Assembly (NCBI GenBank): GCA_028377305.1
Contig: JAONJW010000001.1
Coordinates: 87,964 to 151,963 of the forward strand
Source: Prolixibacteraceae bacterium
GTDB taxonomy: Bacteria; Bacteroidota; Bacteroidia; Bacteroidales; Prolixibacteraceae
Reading direction: 5' to 3'
DNA: 64,000 bases
This document shows positions 48,484 to 57,351 of this stretch, piece after piece. Made by a program: the position numbers and the translations under genes. The stretch's first letter is position 1. Each line of letters begins with the position of its first letter. The notes under the pieces were generated by a model, which saw only the letters and a list, made by a program, of their open reading frames with translations, was not told where the DNA came from and did no database searches.

Positions 48484-48547
48484 ATAGAGAAAGCGATAGG
48501 GATCGCGAAGTGGGGGAGTCGTTATTTGGGAATTTAATTATATCGAA

Positions 48548-49909
48548 ATGCAAAGAAACAATTCAATAATCAGAAAACTATTCTTAGTTCTTTCGTTCCC
48601 ACTATTTCTATACTCTTGTATAGATGATGGTATGGGTTATGAGTTAGGAGATGATCTAGTGAACGATGATTCAAGAGTAGTAAGAATCGACACAATTGCT
48701 ATTGATGTCTCTACATTTATGCTTGATTCATTGGTCACAACAAATGCAGAGAGAATCACCGTAGGTAACTTTAATGATCCACTGATTGGTACTACAACCA
48801 CACAGTCTAGAATACAGTTTATATGTAATTTCTATCCGGCGATGGAACCAACTGCAGTGTTTGACTCTATTACCATGATATTACACTCTGATGGTTACTT
48901 CTATGGTGACACTCTTTCGATGCAAGACATCGAGGTATATCCTCTAGAGGAGTTCTTAGATCCGGATGATTATAGCAATGATGCGACCACATTTTATAAC
49001 ACCAATACGATCTATTACAACCCAAATGAACTATTGGGGAAGAAGATATACCGTCCCTCTTTTCGTAAAGATTCAACGGTATCTATACCGTTAGACAAAA
49101 AATTGGGGGAGCGCCTTTTTGATTTAGCATATGAGCAGAACGACTCATTGATTAACGCAGAAGAGTTTAAAGATATATTACCTGGTATTGTTATCGTTCC
49201 GGGATCTGAGTCCAACCTTGTTGCAGGGTTTGCTGCACCAACAGACTCGATAGGTTCGGGCGAATCACCACCACAAATTGTTGTGTATTATCATGATAGG
49301 TTGACCGATGAAGCACTCAATTTTACCTTGCAGTACACTCGTACAGATTATATGTACAACACCTTTACCACTGATTTTAGTGGAGGACCATTGCTTGATC
49401 TTATTCACGATAATGAAGTAACTATTCCATCGAGCCAAAGTGGTAATGCATCATTTATCCAAGGGGGAAATGGATTGGTGACACGATTAAACTTTAGTGA
49501 GATGAAAGACCTGCAGTATATAGGCCCTGGAATGATTGCTAGTGCCATGCTGACGTTCAAGCCTCTAAAGGGCTCTTTCGATCGCTATAATTACCGATTG
49601 CCGACAGTTCTAATACCATATATCGTGGACAAGAAAAACAAGATTCTTGGACAGCTATTAGCCGAAGATGGACAGACTCCTATTCTAGGATACCTGTTTG
49701 AAGACTCAGACTATAAAGACAACACCGAATATCGAATCGATATCACCTCTTTCATTAAGAATGAGTTTCGTGAAGATAAAGAGTGGGACCACAGTTTGAT
49801 TCTCGAACTTTCCTCTTTAGAGCAGAACAGGGCTGTCAATCGCTTGGTGATAGATCATGGAAATCAGAACAATATTGAACTAGTACTGTATTATATAGTA
49901 TCAGAGTAA
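48548..49909 (+). CDS. DUF4270 lipoprotein
   Basis: 453 residues. Lipobox FPLFLYSCIDD, then a beta-rich domain typical of DUF4270 (GYELGDDLVNDDSRVVRIDT, TTNAERITVGNFNDPLIGTT, LPTVLIPYIVDKKNKILG). The family is restricted to Bacteroidota and found at the cell surface; some members are linked to secretion or gliding, but I cannot assign a function here. The downstream outer-membrane protein gene begins 15 bp after its stop, and the LytS/LytTR genes follow, so all four may form one operon. Confidence 0.85.
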   Translation: MQRNNSIIRKLFLVLSFPLFLYSCIDDGMGYELGDDLVNDDSRVVRIDTIAIDVSTFMLDSLVTTNAERITVGNFNDPLIGTTTTQSRIQFICNFYPAMEPTAVFDSITMILHSDGYFYGDTLSMQDIEVYPLEEFLDPDDYSNDATTFYNTNTIYYNPNELLGKKIYRPSFRKDSTVSIPLDKKLGERLFDLAYEQNDSLINAEEFKDILPGIVIVPGSESNLVAGFAAPTDSIGSGESPPQIVVYYHDRLTDEALNFTLQYTRTDYMYNTFTTDFSGGPLLDLIHDNEVTIPSSQSGNASFIQGGNGLVTRLNFSEMKDLQYIGPGMIASAMLTFKPLKGSFDRYNYRLPTVLIPYIVDKKNKILGQLLAEDGQTPILGYLFEDSDYKDNTEYRIDITSFIKNEFREDKEWDHSLILELSSLEQNRAVNRLVIDHGNQNNIELVLYYIVSE

Positions 49910-49923
49910 GTTTAAACATCTTA

Positions 49924-51198
49924 TTGTATATGTATAAATCAATCATTAAAACTCTATTTGCGATTTTGGTTGCCACAACCATCATCCCCATAGCTTATGC
50001 ACAGAATAACACTTCGTCTCCTTATTCCATGTATGGCATTGGTCAAACAGGATATGGTATAAACGCCCGTAGTTCTGCCATGGGGGATGTTACTGTCGGG
50101 ATACGAACACACGAGCGCATTAATCCCAATATGGCTGCATCCTACACCGCTTTGGACAGTGTACGTATCTATTATGATTTTGGGTTGATGGGGGCTTTTA
50201 CTTATGCAAAAGAGTATGGTGAGAGTGAGAATACTTTTGATGCAAATATCACTTCCATAAACATTGCAACACGTTTCATGAAGCATTGGTATGGAGGCGT
50301 TGGTTTCTACCCTCGTTCGTCTGTCGGATACAACATCACAACATACAATACAGTGGAAGGATCTCTTGAGGAGTATCCTACCTATTGGTCGGGTACAGGG
50401 GGGCTATCTCAGTTCTATTTCAACAACGCTTTCAGTATCACCGATCGTCTATCTGTTGGGGTCAAACTTACGGTCTATATAGGTCCGATGACCTCTACCA
50501 AACAGCAAGTGCTGACAACCAACTCTTCTGTAGAAATCACTACCGATGATATGAACGAAACGTACGCTGGAATCAGCGGAGACTTTTCTGCACAATACAT
50601 CATCCCCATGAAAGAGAACAAGTTAGTTCTAGCAGGTAAGTTCACCCCGAGCTCTAGTCTATCAGGAGACTACCATCAACAAATTACACATAATTCGAGT
50701 AGTTCAGGAGTGGTAGACACCATCAAAAACGAATCCTCTTCGGCAGCAAATATTAACTTACCCAGTTCGTTCTCGGCAGGAGCCAGTTATATGGTAGCAG
50801 AGACAATGGTATTTGCATTAGACTACCAAAGGGTAAACTGGGGAGATATCACCTCAAGAAACTCCGATTACGACTATATCAACCAAAATATCTTTAATGC
50901 AGGTTTCGAGTATGTCAAAAACCGAAAAAGTCTGAAATACAAAGATCGCATTGCCTATCGTATGGGATTTAAATATGATGATGGTTATCTAAATGTCCAC
51001 CACAATGAAATAAAAGACTGGTCCGTATCCTTTGGATTGGGGCTACCTATTCAAAGAAGTCTAAGCTACATCGATGTGGCACTAATATATGGACAGCGTG
51101 GCTCACATCAAAAAGGAATGATTCTGGAGAACTATGCCAAATGTATGATCACTTTTAGTCTATCTGATCGTTGGTTCCGTAAACGTGTAATTGATTAA
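49924..51198 (+). CDS. Outer-membrane barrel protein
   Basis: 424 residues. Signal peptide (TLFAILVATTIIPIAYAQ), then a long barrel domain with NTSSPYSMYGIGQTGYGINA, ARSSAMGDVTVGIRT and repeated Gly/aromatic strands, ending in ITFSLSDRWF. The N-terminal sequence is characteristic of Bacteroidota outer-membrane proteins that sit after DUF4270, distantly of the FadL/PorV type. The family function is unknown. Coupled to DUF4270 by a 14-bp gap. Confidence 0.75.
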   Translation: MYMYKSIIKTLFAILVATTIIPIAYAQNNTSSPYSMYGIGQTGYGINARSSAMGDVTVGIRTHERINPNMAASYTALDSVRIYYDFGLMGAFTYAKEYGESENTFDANITSINIATRFMKHWYGGVGFYPRSSVGYNITTYNTVEGSLEEYPTYWSGTGGLSQFYFNNAFSITDRLSVGVKLTVYIGPMTSTKQQVLTTNSSVEITTDDMNETYAGISGDFSAQYIIPMKENKLVLAGKFTPSSSLSGDYHQQITHNSSSSGVVDTIKNESSSAANINLPSSFSAGASYMVAETMVFALDYQRVNWGDITSRNSDYDYINQNIFNAGFEYVKNRKSLKYKDRIAYRMGFKYDDGYLNVHHNEIKDWSVSFGLGLPIQRSLSYIDVALIYGQRGSHQKGMILENYAKCMITFSLSDRWFRKRVID

Positions 51199-51214
51199 AA
51201 TCAAAAATTAGAGG

Positions 51215-52288
51215 ATGGAAAGATCTATTTTTAGATTTATGAAACAGCCCAAATGGGTATGGCACCTCTTATTCTGGGGGATATACATTCTTCTAATGTA
51301 TCTATTCATCGTTGGGTTTCGTGATCGTATTCAGCTGCCTTGGTTCAATATGATACCACCAGTTATACAGATCCCCCTATTTTATGTAAACTATTCGTAT
51401 CTTTTACCAAACTACTTTAACAAACGAACCATTTGGCAATACTTCGTCATCAATATATTGCTCATCACCTTTGTGTTGACCATAACGATAGTATACCATC
51501 GATCTTTCTACTTCTCTTTTGGTCCATTCTTTGATCATCACCAACTAAGCTTTCTAGATGTGTTAGCAAAGAATGCAAACTTAATCTTCTCTAACTTTCT
51601 ATCTTGTTTAACCATTCTCTTTTTTAGCTCCATGCTATATATATACGAAGTAAGAGTCAAAGAAGAGAAAGAAGAGTTAGAATTAAGTCATCAACTCAAG
51701 AGATCTCAATTCCAACTATTAAAGACACAAATAAACCCACACTTCCTATTCAATGCTTTGAACAATATATACACCCTGTCGGTAGTAAAATCAGAGAAGA
51801 CCTCTCAAAGTATTTTAGATCTCTCCTCTCTTCTTCGTTATGTCATTTATGATTGCAACTCCAACTATGTAAGCATTTCTCAAGAAGTCGACTATATTAC
51901 CCACTATTTGAAGCTCGTAAAGCTGAAAGACGACACCATCAATAATGTACGATTCCACTACAACATAAAGGACGATGTTGGGATTGCTCCAATGCTACTC
52001 ATCCCTTTCATCGAAAACAGCTTTAAGCATGGTAACTTTGAGGATCCCGACAACGGATTTGTTGATATCGAACTGTTCGCCTCTACCGAAAGAATACATT
52101 TTCGTTGCATCAACTCTATTGGTAAAATAAAAAAAATGAAAGATGCAGTAGGAGGAATAGGTGTCAAAAATGTACTGGAACGCCTCGAGTCACTATATGG
52201 TGATCGAAGTATTGTAAACATTGAGCACCAAACGAACGTTTATATAGTAGATGTAAAAATTGTATTGATGTTATATGGAGAATCATAG
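51215..52288 (+). CDS. LytS-type sensor histidine kinase
   Basis: 357 residues. Four N-terminal transmembrane helices (WHLLFWGIYILLMYLFIVGF and three more up to about residue 140), a short coiled coil (KEEKEELELSHQLKRSQFQL), then the His_kinase domain with the phospho-acceptor in QINPHFLFNALNNIYTLSV. The C-terminal ATPase region has the N box FIENSFKHG and GGIGVKNVLERL. It autophosphorylates on a membrane-derived cue and passes phosphate to the LytTR regulator encoded next, whose start overlaps its stop by 14 bp. Confidence 0.9.
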   Translation: MERSIFRFMKQPKWVWHLLFWGIYILLMYLFIVGFRDRIQLPWFNMIPPVIQIPLFYVNYSYLLPNYFNKRTIWQYFVINILLITFVLTITIVYHRSFYFSFGPFFDHHQLSFLDVLAKNANLIFSNFLSCLTILFFSSMLYIYEVRVKEEKEELELSHQLKRSQFQLLKTQINPHFLFNALNNIYTLSVVKSEKTSQSILDLSSLLRYVIYDCNSNYVSISQEVDYITHYLKLVKLKDDTINNVRFHYNIKDDVGIAPMLLIPFIENSFKHGNFEDPDNGFVDIELFASTERIHFRCINSIGKIKKMKDAVGGIGVKNVLERLESLYGDRSIVNIEHQTNVYIVDVKIVLMLYGES

Positions 52289-52997
52289 CTGTATTATTGT
52301 AGACGACGAACAACTATCAAGACTGCTCATTGAAGGATATCTAGAGAAAGTACCCTCTCTAACTCTTAAAGGTGCATTCAAAGATGCCCAAGAGGCCCTT
52401 CTATATCTTCAAGAAGACAAAGTAGACCTTATCTTCCTTGACATTCAAATGCCTATTCTAACAGGCATTGAGTTCATCAAATCTCTAAATTATAGTCCTC
52501 AGGTGGTGTTTATCACTGCTTATCCTCAATATGCCATCGAAGGATATGAACTAAACATCGTAGACTATCTACTAAAACCCGTATCATTCGACCGTTTCCT
52601 AAAAGCGGTCGTGAAAGCACAAGACCAGATTCGTTTGGTTCAAAGTGTCACCCAAATTCCTTCAGCCCTCTCGGACCTAGACACCGACACAACAAAACAC
52701 CTGATGGTCAAAAGTGAACACCGTATCTATCGTATTGCTTACGATGACATACTCTATATCGAAGGGTCACGTGAATACCTTATTATCCATACCAATAAGG
52801 ATAAAATAAGTACACTCATGTCCTTCAAAAACCTCCTTGAGGCACTTCCAACCAATCAATTCATCCGTGTCCATAAATCATTTGTCGTACATAAAGACAA
52901 AGTCAAATCACTATATGGAAACCAACTTGAGATCGGCGATGCCCGAATCCCTATCGGCAAGATGTATAAAAACGATGTGTTAGACAACCTGTTTTAA
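52275..52997 (+). CDS. LytTR response regulator
   Basis: 240 residues. Receiver domain (1-120) with acidic pair DDE (10-12), phospho-acceptor Asp56 in DLIFLDIQMP, and Lys in LLKPVSFDRF. C-terminal LytTR DNA-binding domain (about 140-240) with YDDILYIEGSREYLIIHT and NQFIRVHKSFVVH. Partner of the preceding LytS kinase, 14-bp overlap. Possible targets are the inverted repeats before DUF4270, which is inference. A strong hairpin (53046-53079) separates it from the CRISPR genes. Confidence 0.92.
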   Translation: MENHSCIIVDDEQLSRLLIEGYLEKVPSLTLKGAFKDAQEALLYLQEDKVDLIFLDIQMPILTGIEFIKSLNYSPQVVFITAYPQYAIEGYELNIVDYLLKPVSFDRFLKAVVKAQDQIRLVQSVTQIPSALSDLDTDTTKHLMVKSEHRIYRIAYDDILYIEGSREYLIIHTNKDKISTLMSFKNLLEALPTNQFIRVHKSFVVHKDKVKSLYGNQLEIGDARIPIGKMYKNDVLDNLF

Positions 52998-53045
52998 CCC
53001 TATAATTTATAGAGTCTCTCATAGCTCGATAAACTCAATGCATAT

Positions 53046-53079
53046 GGAAGCGACACCACACCCATCTACTGTCGCTTCC
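53046..53079 (+). terminator. Hairpin between LytTR operon and CRISPR genes
   Basis: GGAAGCGACA pairs perfectly with TGTCGCTTCC around a 14-nt loop. There is no long T-run, but the position fits the end of the LytTR operon. A TATCTTTA at 53097-53104, close to TAnnTTTG, could serve the next genes. Confidence 0.6.
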
Positions 53080-53124
53080 CATTCCCTACTATTTATTATC
53101 TTTAGGTTCTAATATCTAAAGACA

Positions 53125-53847
53125 ATGAACAAACTCTCTCTTTACGACACCCTCGGAATGTTCTTCCCCGGTGCAATGTTGCTATATGGTCTTCAGTCCA
53201 TCAATAAAAACTGGAACTTCTATATCCTCCAAATCGAATGGAAAGAATCGCTTATTCCTGTCGCTTTGGCCTCTCTTCTATTGGGTGCCATTCTTTTTGC
53301 ATTCAGCTTCTTTCTGGTAAAGTGCAAATACTTTCGCAAGGTAAGCCAACTCTATAAACCCGTAGGAGAAATATACTACAAAGGGGATGTCTCTACGTTG
53401 TGGGATGCTGAATTTCTAAACACAATCCAAGGAAAACAGCATAAAAAAGTCCATTTCTATTCTAAGCAAGCCTATATGCAGTCCGATGACACCCAAAAAC
53501 AAAATGCTATTAGACAACAAGAGGATCTTTACGACTATGCCTACTACCTCTTAGAACATGAAGGCAAAAATGGGAGTGTGCTATCGAATCACTCGCTCTA
53601 CTTCTTCTTTCGTCAATCTTTTATTGCCGTAGCCATCCTTGCTCTCCTCTCTGTGATTCTCTCTTTGGTATCCCTAGCTACCCATGTCGATCCCAACTGT
53701 TCTATATGGGGCATACTACCTGTTTCGATACTATTACTACTTCTATTCAGTTGGCTTGGGCAACACTATCGCAAGCGCATGGTACACAATCTCTATTGGA
53801 GTTATTTTATCTATCTTGAAAAACAATATCAAACCATTAACCCTTAA
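53125..53847 (+). CDS. Csx27-like membrane accessory protein of type VI-B CRISPR
   Basis: 240 residues with four predicted membrane segments (about 8-25, 42-65, 163-187 and 193-213) and a soluble charged loop (66-160, for example YSKQAYMQSDDTQKQNAIRQ). It begins 16 bp before cas13b on the same strand. Type VI-B loci carry one of two accessory membrane proteins, Csx27 (about 200 residues, several membrane segments, reported to damp Cas13b activity) or Csx28 (HEPN-type, reported to enhance it). Topology and position favour Csx27, hence subtype VI-B1; sequence identity could not be tested. R216 and H221 form an RxxxxH pattern after the last membrane segment, which may be chance. A membrane protein of an unrelated family is the alternative. 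Confidence 0.65.
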   Translation: MNKLSLYDTLGMFFPGAMLLYGLQSINKNWNFYILQIEWKESLIPVALASLLLGAILFAFSFFLVKCKYFRKVSQLYKPVGEIYYKGDVSTLWDAEFLNTIQGKQHKKVHFYSKQAYMQSDDTQKQNAIRQQEDLYDYAYYLLEHEGKNGSVLSNHSLYFFFRQSFIAVAILALLSVILSLVSLATHVDPNCSIWGILPVSILLLLLFSWLGQHYRKRMVHNLYWSYFIYLEKQYQTINP

Positions 53848-53862
53848 ATTATTCCTTATCTT

Positions 53863-56800
53863 ATGAACGATAAAACATCTCGTAACACAAGCAGTAAGAA
53901 GTCCGTTCTGACCGATAAAAAGGCTAAAAGGAAATATACCATCTATTTCAATTTGGCAATACTACATGCCGAAAGCGCCATCGACGAAATACGTCAACAA
54001 ACCGCTCTCGGTGCGGATGATGGAAAACGATTCAAAACCCTTTATAGCTCCAATATGGCCCTAAGCGACAAAGAGAGATTGTTTGGTGCTATCGAGAACT
54101 ATTTCCCTATTCTTTTCCCCATAAGAGCCTTTTACGAGAAAGATAAACGAACAACTGAATCTAGTATCCATGACAAGGTAATAACTGCTTTAGATCAAAT
54201 ATTTGACTATCTGAAATCCTATCGACACCAATGTAGTCATTTCGGTTATAATAAAGATATCTCTGACCAAAAAGAGGGCCTCGCTACACTTCTTCCTTTT
54301 CTTTTTGGTGCTGCCATCCTGCGCGAAAAAAACAAACGTGTCGACCCCGTTGCTTGTCCCTATCCCTTTTCGAATGCACAAAGAGACGATTTCGAGATGG
54401 AGGTCGCTGAAATTCGCAAGAAATATCCCCATATGACCGATATGGATGTGCGCGAAGAGTTCTTAGAAGAACAGATCGAATTTTTTGCGAACCATAAATT
54501 CGATATCCCAAAATGCTGCAATGGAAAGAGAGACCCCAAAAAGTCTCTCGGTGTAGAGGAACTATTTCTACTGGTGCAATTTCTCGATAAAAAGAAAGCC
54601 GAAGAATTATTGAGTCAGGAAATGGGATTTAAAAACACTTCTACGATCTATTACCAATTCACACGTTGGGCATTCACGACCTACTGCTTCCGTGGGCTAC
54701 GCAACAAAGTGGCCTCCCATCACGAAAACATCCGTATTCCTTTGATGATGCAGATGATCGACTATCTCAGCTGTGTGCCTGATGCCCTCTATCGCCACCT
54801 TACCGAAGCCCAAAAAGAGGAGTTCGTTATGGACTTAAACGACTATATCTCTCCCGAAAGAGGGGAAGACCATAAAGATAAGTTGGTGTCCCACCTTGTG
54901 GTGCGAAAACGTTACGAAGACAAATTTCCCTATTTTGCTATACGTTTTATCGACGAAGTAATTCGTCCCGAAGGAATCCGTTTTCAGGTCTACGCAGGCA
55001 ACCATCTAAAGGATCGTCGTGAGAAAGATATCGATGGCAAAGTCCTGTCTCGTGAGATAAAAACGCCCATCTATCTCTTCGAACGTCTCTCCACGGTATG
55101 TCAAAAGAAGGAGGCGATGCACCCCTCCAAAGACGATACCGCCAAATTAGAGCTATTCCCTAATCCTTCCTACCATATCGATAAGGGAATGATCTACCTT
55201 GCCATAAAGGGTAACAAGAAGAAAAGTAGTGATGCAACAAAACCCAATGACAACTATTATGGCAGCAGTCTAAAAAACGATCTCCGTCATCAATTGAGTG
55301 ATCCCAATTCACAAAAATGGCACTGGACGCCCTGCTCTATCTCTATCCACGATCTTGTGGCATGGCTTTTTATGTTGCTAAAACAGCCGCAAGGAAAACA
55401 GAACGGCGCTTCGGAAGCATGTTTTATGTCTTGGATACATGGCCGCAGCATGGCGTTAAATCATTTAATCAAGAACCCAGAGAGTGGTGCGCAGGTAGGC
55501 TCCGATGAGATAAAAGGACTCGAAAGGGATGTGAAGTGTTGTAAGACGTATATCAATCTGCTCTCTTGGGAAAGATGGAAAAAACAGCACAAGCCTACCA
55601 ACCTATCTGATGATATCGATAAAAAAGCGTGTATTAAAGAACTTCGTTCACGTATCGCAGATCGCCAACAACGTTTGACGGAGGTCGAAAAGAAAAAATT
55701 CTTGCCTAGTCGTATCAGAGGAGAGAGGGCTTCGTGGACTGCCGACCAATTGGTTCGTTGGATGCCCAAAACCGTTCGAAGCCAATGGAAAGGCTACCAC
55801 CATCGAGAACTCCAAGCCTTATTGGGGGCAAAATATTTTACCTTAGGTTCGGTAAACCATCTCTATTGGGGGGTATGGAATACTGAAACCGCTACCACAT
55901 CTTGGAGAGCCCAATTGCTCGCATCCTTTAAAGGAACCGATTTTATCACTTTCTACCGCTCTTTTCTCAAATTTGAGATCGATCAACTTAATCTATTTGT
56001 CCAAGACCTAGATGGTGAGGTCACCTTAAAAGATCCATTATTCGAATATCTTCGTCCCAAACGTTTTAAAGCCACCAGCTACCTGAACTACCTAAAACAG
56101 TTGCAACAACAAGTTCCTGCGCTTCCTCGTGGACTGTTCGACGACAAACCAACCTACCGCTCTAAAGCGTCTGGGCTTCGCATCGATACCGATCCACAAG
56201 CATATGCCGAATGGTTTGTCGAAACCTATCGCTACAATAAAGCAGACTACCAAAGTTTCTACGACAAGCTGCCCGAATCGATCATGATCTCTTCTGACGA
56301 ATTAAAGAAGCTCCGAAACCAAGACGTACATAAAAACAAAAGCGACCAAGAGCTACAAAAAAAGTACCAATACCAGGAGATGTCCAAAATACGAAAAGAG
56401 CAAACCAAAGACCAGGCGATATGGTGGATGGTCAAACACCTGCTTCTCGAAACGACGCATGCCGACAATGCAGATGCATCGACAATAGCGGAGCTGCCAC
56501 TTCGAAAAGTGTATATCACCCCTTCCCAAAAGGCCGACGAAAAAAAAGAAGCACAAAAACAGTCCGTAAGAGCCAAAGGAGACACTCAGGAGAATCGCAT
56601 AAAACACACCAGCCTCTATCGTTTAGAGATCCCTGTCGACTCCCATAGCGATAAGAAAGTGCAACTGGGCGACCTATTAGACTATCGTGCCAAACGACGT
56701 AATCCATTGATCGCCACCCTGCAGAGCTACGACCCAAATCGATATTGGGACAACCAAGCTCTCGACAACGAGCTATTCAGTGGAGATAACTCATATCTAA

Positions 56801-57237
56801 CCATCCAAAGAGACGTAATCTGGGAAAAACTCTTCGAATTCGAAGAGCAGCTATTAATACGCTATCGAAACAAAAAAGGTTATTCGAAATCCGTCTATCC
56901 CGAAGAATTTAAACACAACGGAAATCCCCATTTTAAAACCATGCTCTTTGCCTTCTGTGGCGACAAAATCGACACAACATTTAAACAAAGCGTAGATGCC
57001 ATTCTCAAAGACGAGACACCCACGGAGAATCGAACCTTCAACCCACCCGAAAAACACCTGCTGACTGCAATACTATTACGAAATAAATTTGCCCATTCCC
57101 AACTTCCGAGCTTTATGCAATGGCAGAAACTCGAGGAAATAGGTGCCGTAAAGCACCAACGCAATACCACCTACAGTCGCAGTTTGTCCACGGCACTTAA
57201 TACGTCCATAAACCGTTTATATAAAAAATTAACATAA
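53863..57237 (+). CDS. cas13b: Cas13b RNA-guided RNase (type VI-B effector)
   Basis: 1124 residues, within the Cas13b range. Two HEPN RNase motifs RxxxxH are visible at the ends, as in the family: RHQCSH (R121/H126) near the N terminus and RNKFAH (R1073/H1078) near the C terminus. Other Cas13b enzymes have theirs at almost the same places. The middle is large, basic and helical with many Lys/Arg/Gln stretches (DKKACIKELRSRIADRQQRL) expected to bind crRNA. A CRISPR array whose repeat has the family GTTG...CACAAC ends follows downstream in the same orientation. Known Cas13b enzymes cut target RNA and then nearby RNA. No cas1 or cas2 is visible, so spacers are acquired in trans or the array is static. 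The ATG at 53863 lies 16 bp after the Csx27-like gene. Confidence 0.95.
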   Translation: MNDKTSRNTSSKKSVLTDKKAKRKYTIYFNLAILHAESAIDEIRQQTALGADDGKRFKTLYSSNMALSDKERLFGAIENYFPILFPIRAFYEKDKRTTESSIHDKVITALDQIFDYLKSYRHQCSHFGYNKDISDQKEGLATLLPFLFGAAILREKNKRVDPVACPYPFSNAQRDDFEMEVAEIRKKYPHMTDMDVREEFLEEQIEFFANHKFDIPKCCNGKRDPKKSLGVEELFLLVQFLDKKKAEELLSQEMGFKNTSTIYYQFTRWAFTTYCFRGLRNKVASHHENIRIPLMMQMIDYLSCVPDALYRHLTEAQKEEFVMDLNDYISPERGEDHKDKLVSHLVVRKRYEDKFPYFAIRFIDEVIRPEGIRFQVYAGNHLKDRREKDIDGKVLSREIKTPIYLFERLSTVCQKKEAMHPSKDDTAKLELFPNPSYHIDKGMIYLAIKGNKKKSSDATKPNDNYYGSSLKNDLRHQLSDPNSQKWHWTPCSISIHDLVAWLFMLLKQPQGKQNGASEACFMSWIHGRSMALNHLIKNPESGAQVGSDEIKGLERDVKCCKTYINLLSWERWKKQHKPTNLSDDIDKKACIKELRSRIADRQQRLTEVEKKKFLPSRIRGERASWTADQLVRWMPKTVRSQWKGYHHRELQALLGAKYFTLGSVNHLYWGVWNTETATTSWRAQLLASFKGTDFITFYRSFLKFEIDQLNLFVQDLDGEVTLKDPLFEYLRPKRFKATSYLNYLKQLQQQVPALPRGLFDDKPTYRSKASGLRIDTDPQAYAEWFVETYRYNKADYQSFYDKLPESIMISSDELKKLRNQDVHKNKSDQELQKKYQYQEMSKIRKEQTKDQAIWWMVKHLLLETTHADNADASTIAELPLRKVYITPSQKADEKKEAQKQSVRAKGDTQENRIKHTSLYRLEIPVDSHSDKKVQLGDLLDYRAKRRNPLIATLQSYDPNRYWDNQALDNELFSGDNSYLTIQRDVIWEKLFEFEEQLLIRYRNKKGYSKSVYPEEFKHNGNPHFKTMLFAFCGDKIDTTFKQSVDAILKDETPTENRTFNPPEKHLLTAILLRNKFAHSQLPSFMQWQKLEEIGAVKHQRNTTYSRSLSTALNTSINRLYKKLT

Positions 57238-57351
57238 TTCGATAGGATAGAAAAAATGACCTTATAATATGAAAATGACAAATAAAAACCCTATTTTTAT
57301 TTTGTTGAAATGGGCATTAAAACCCATTGAATGGATACAATTCATAAGTAG
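57238..57351 (+). promoter_or_regulatory. CRISPR leader
   Basis: 114 bp of AT-rich sequence between the cas13b stop and the first repeat. It contains a small stem (AATGGG at 57309 with CCCATT at 57323) and no gene. The array's degenerate repeats are at the far end, which places the leader here. Confidence 0.65.
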
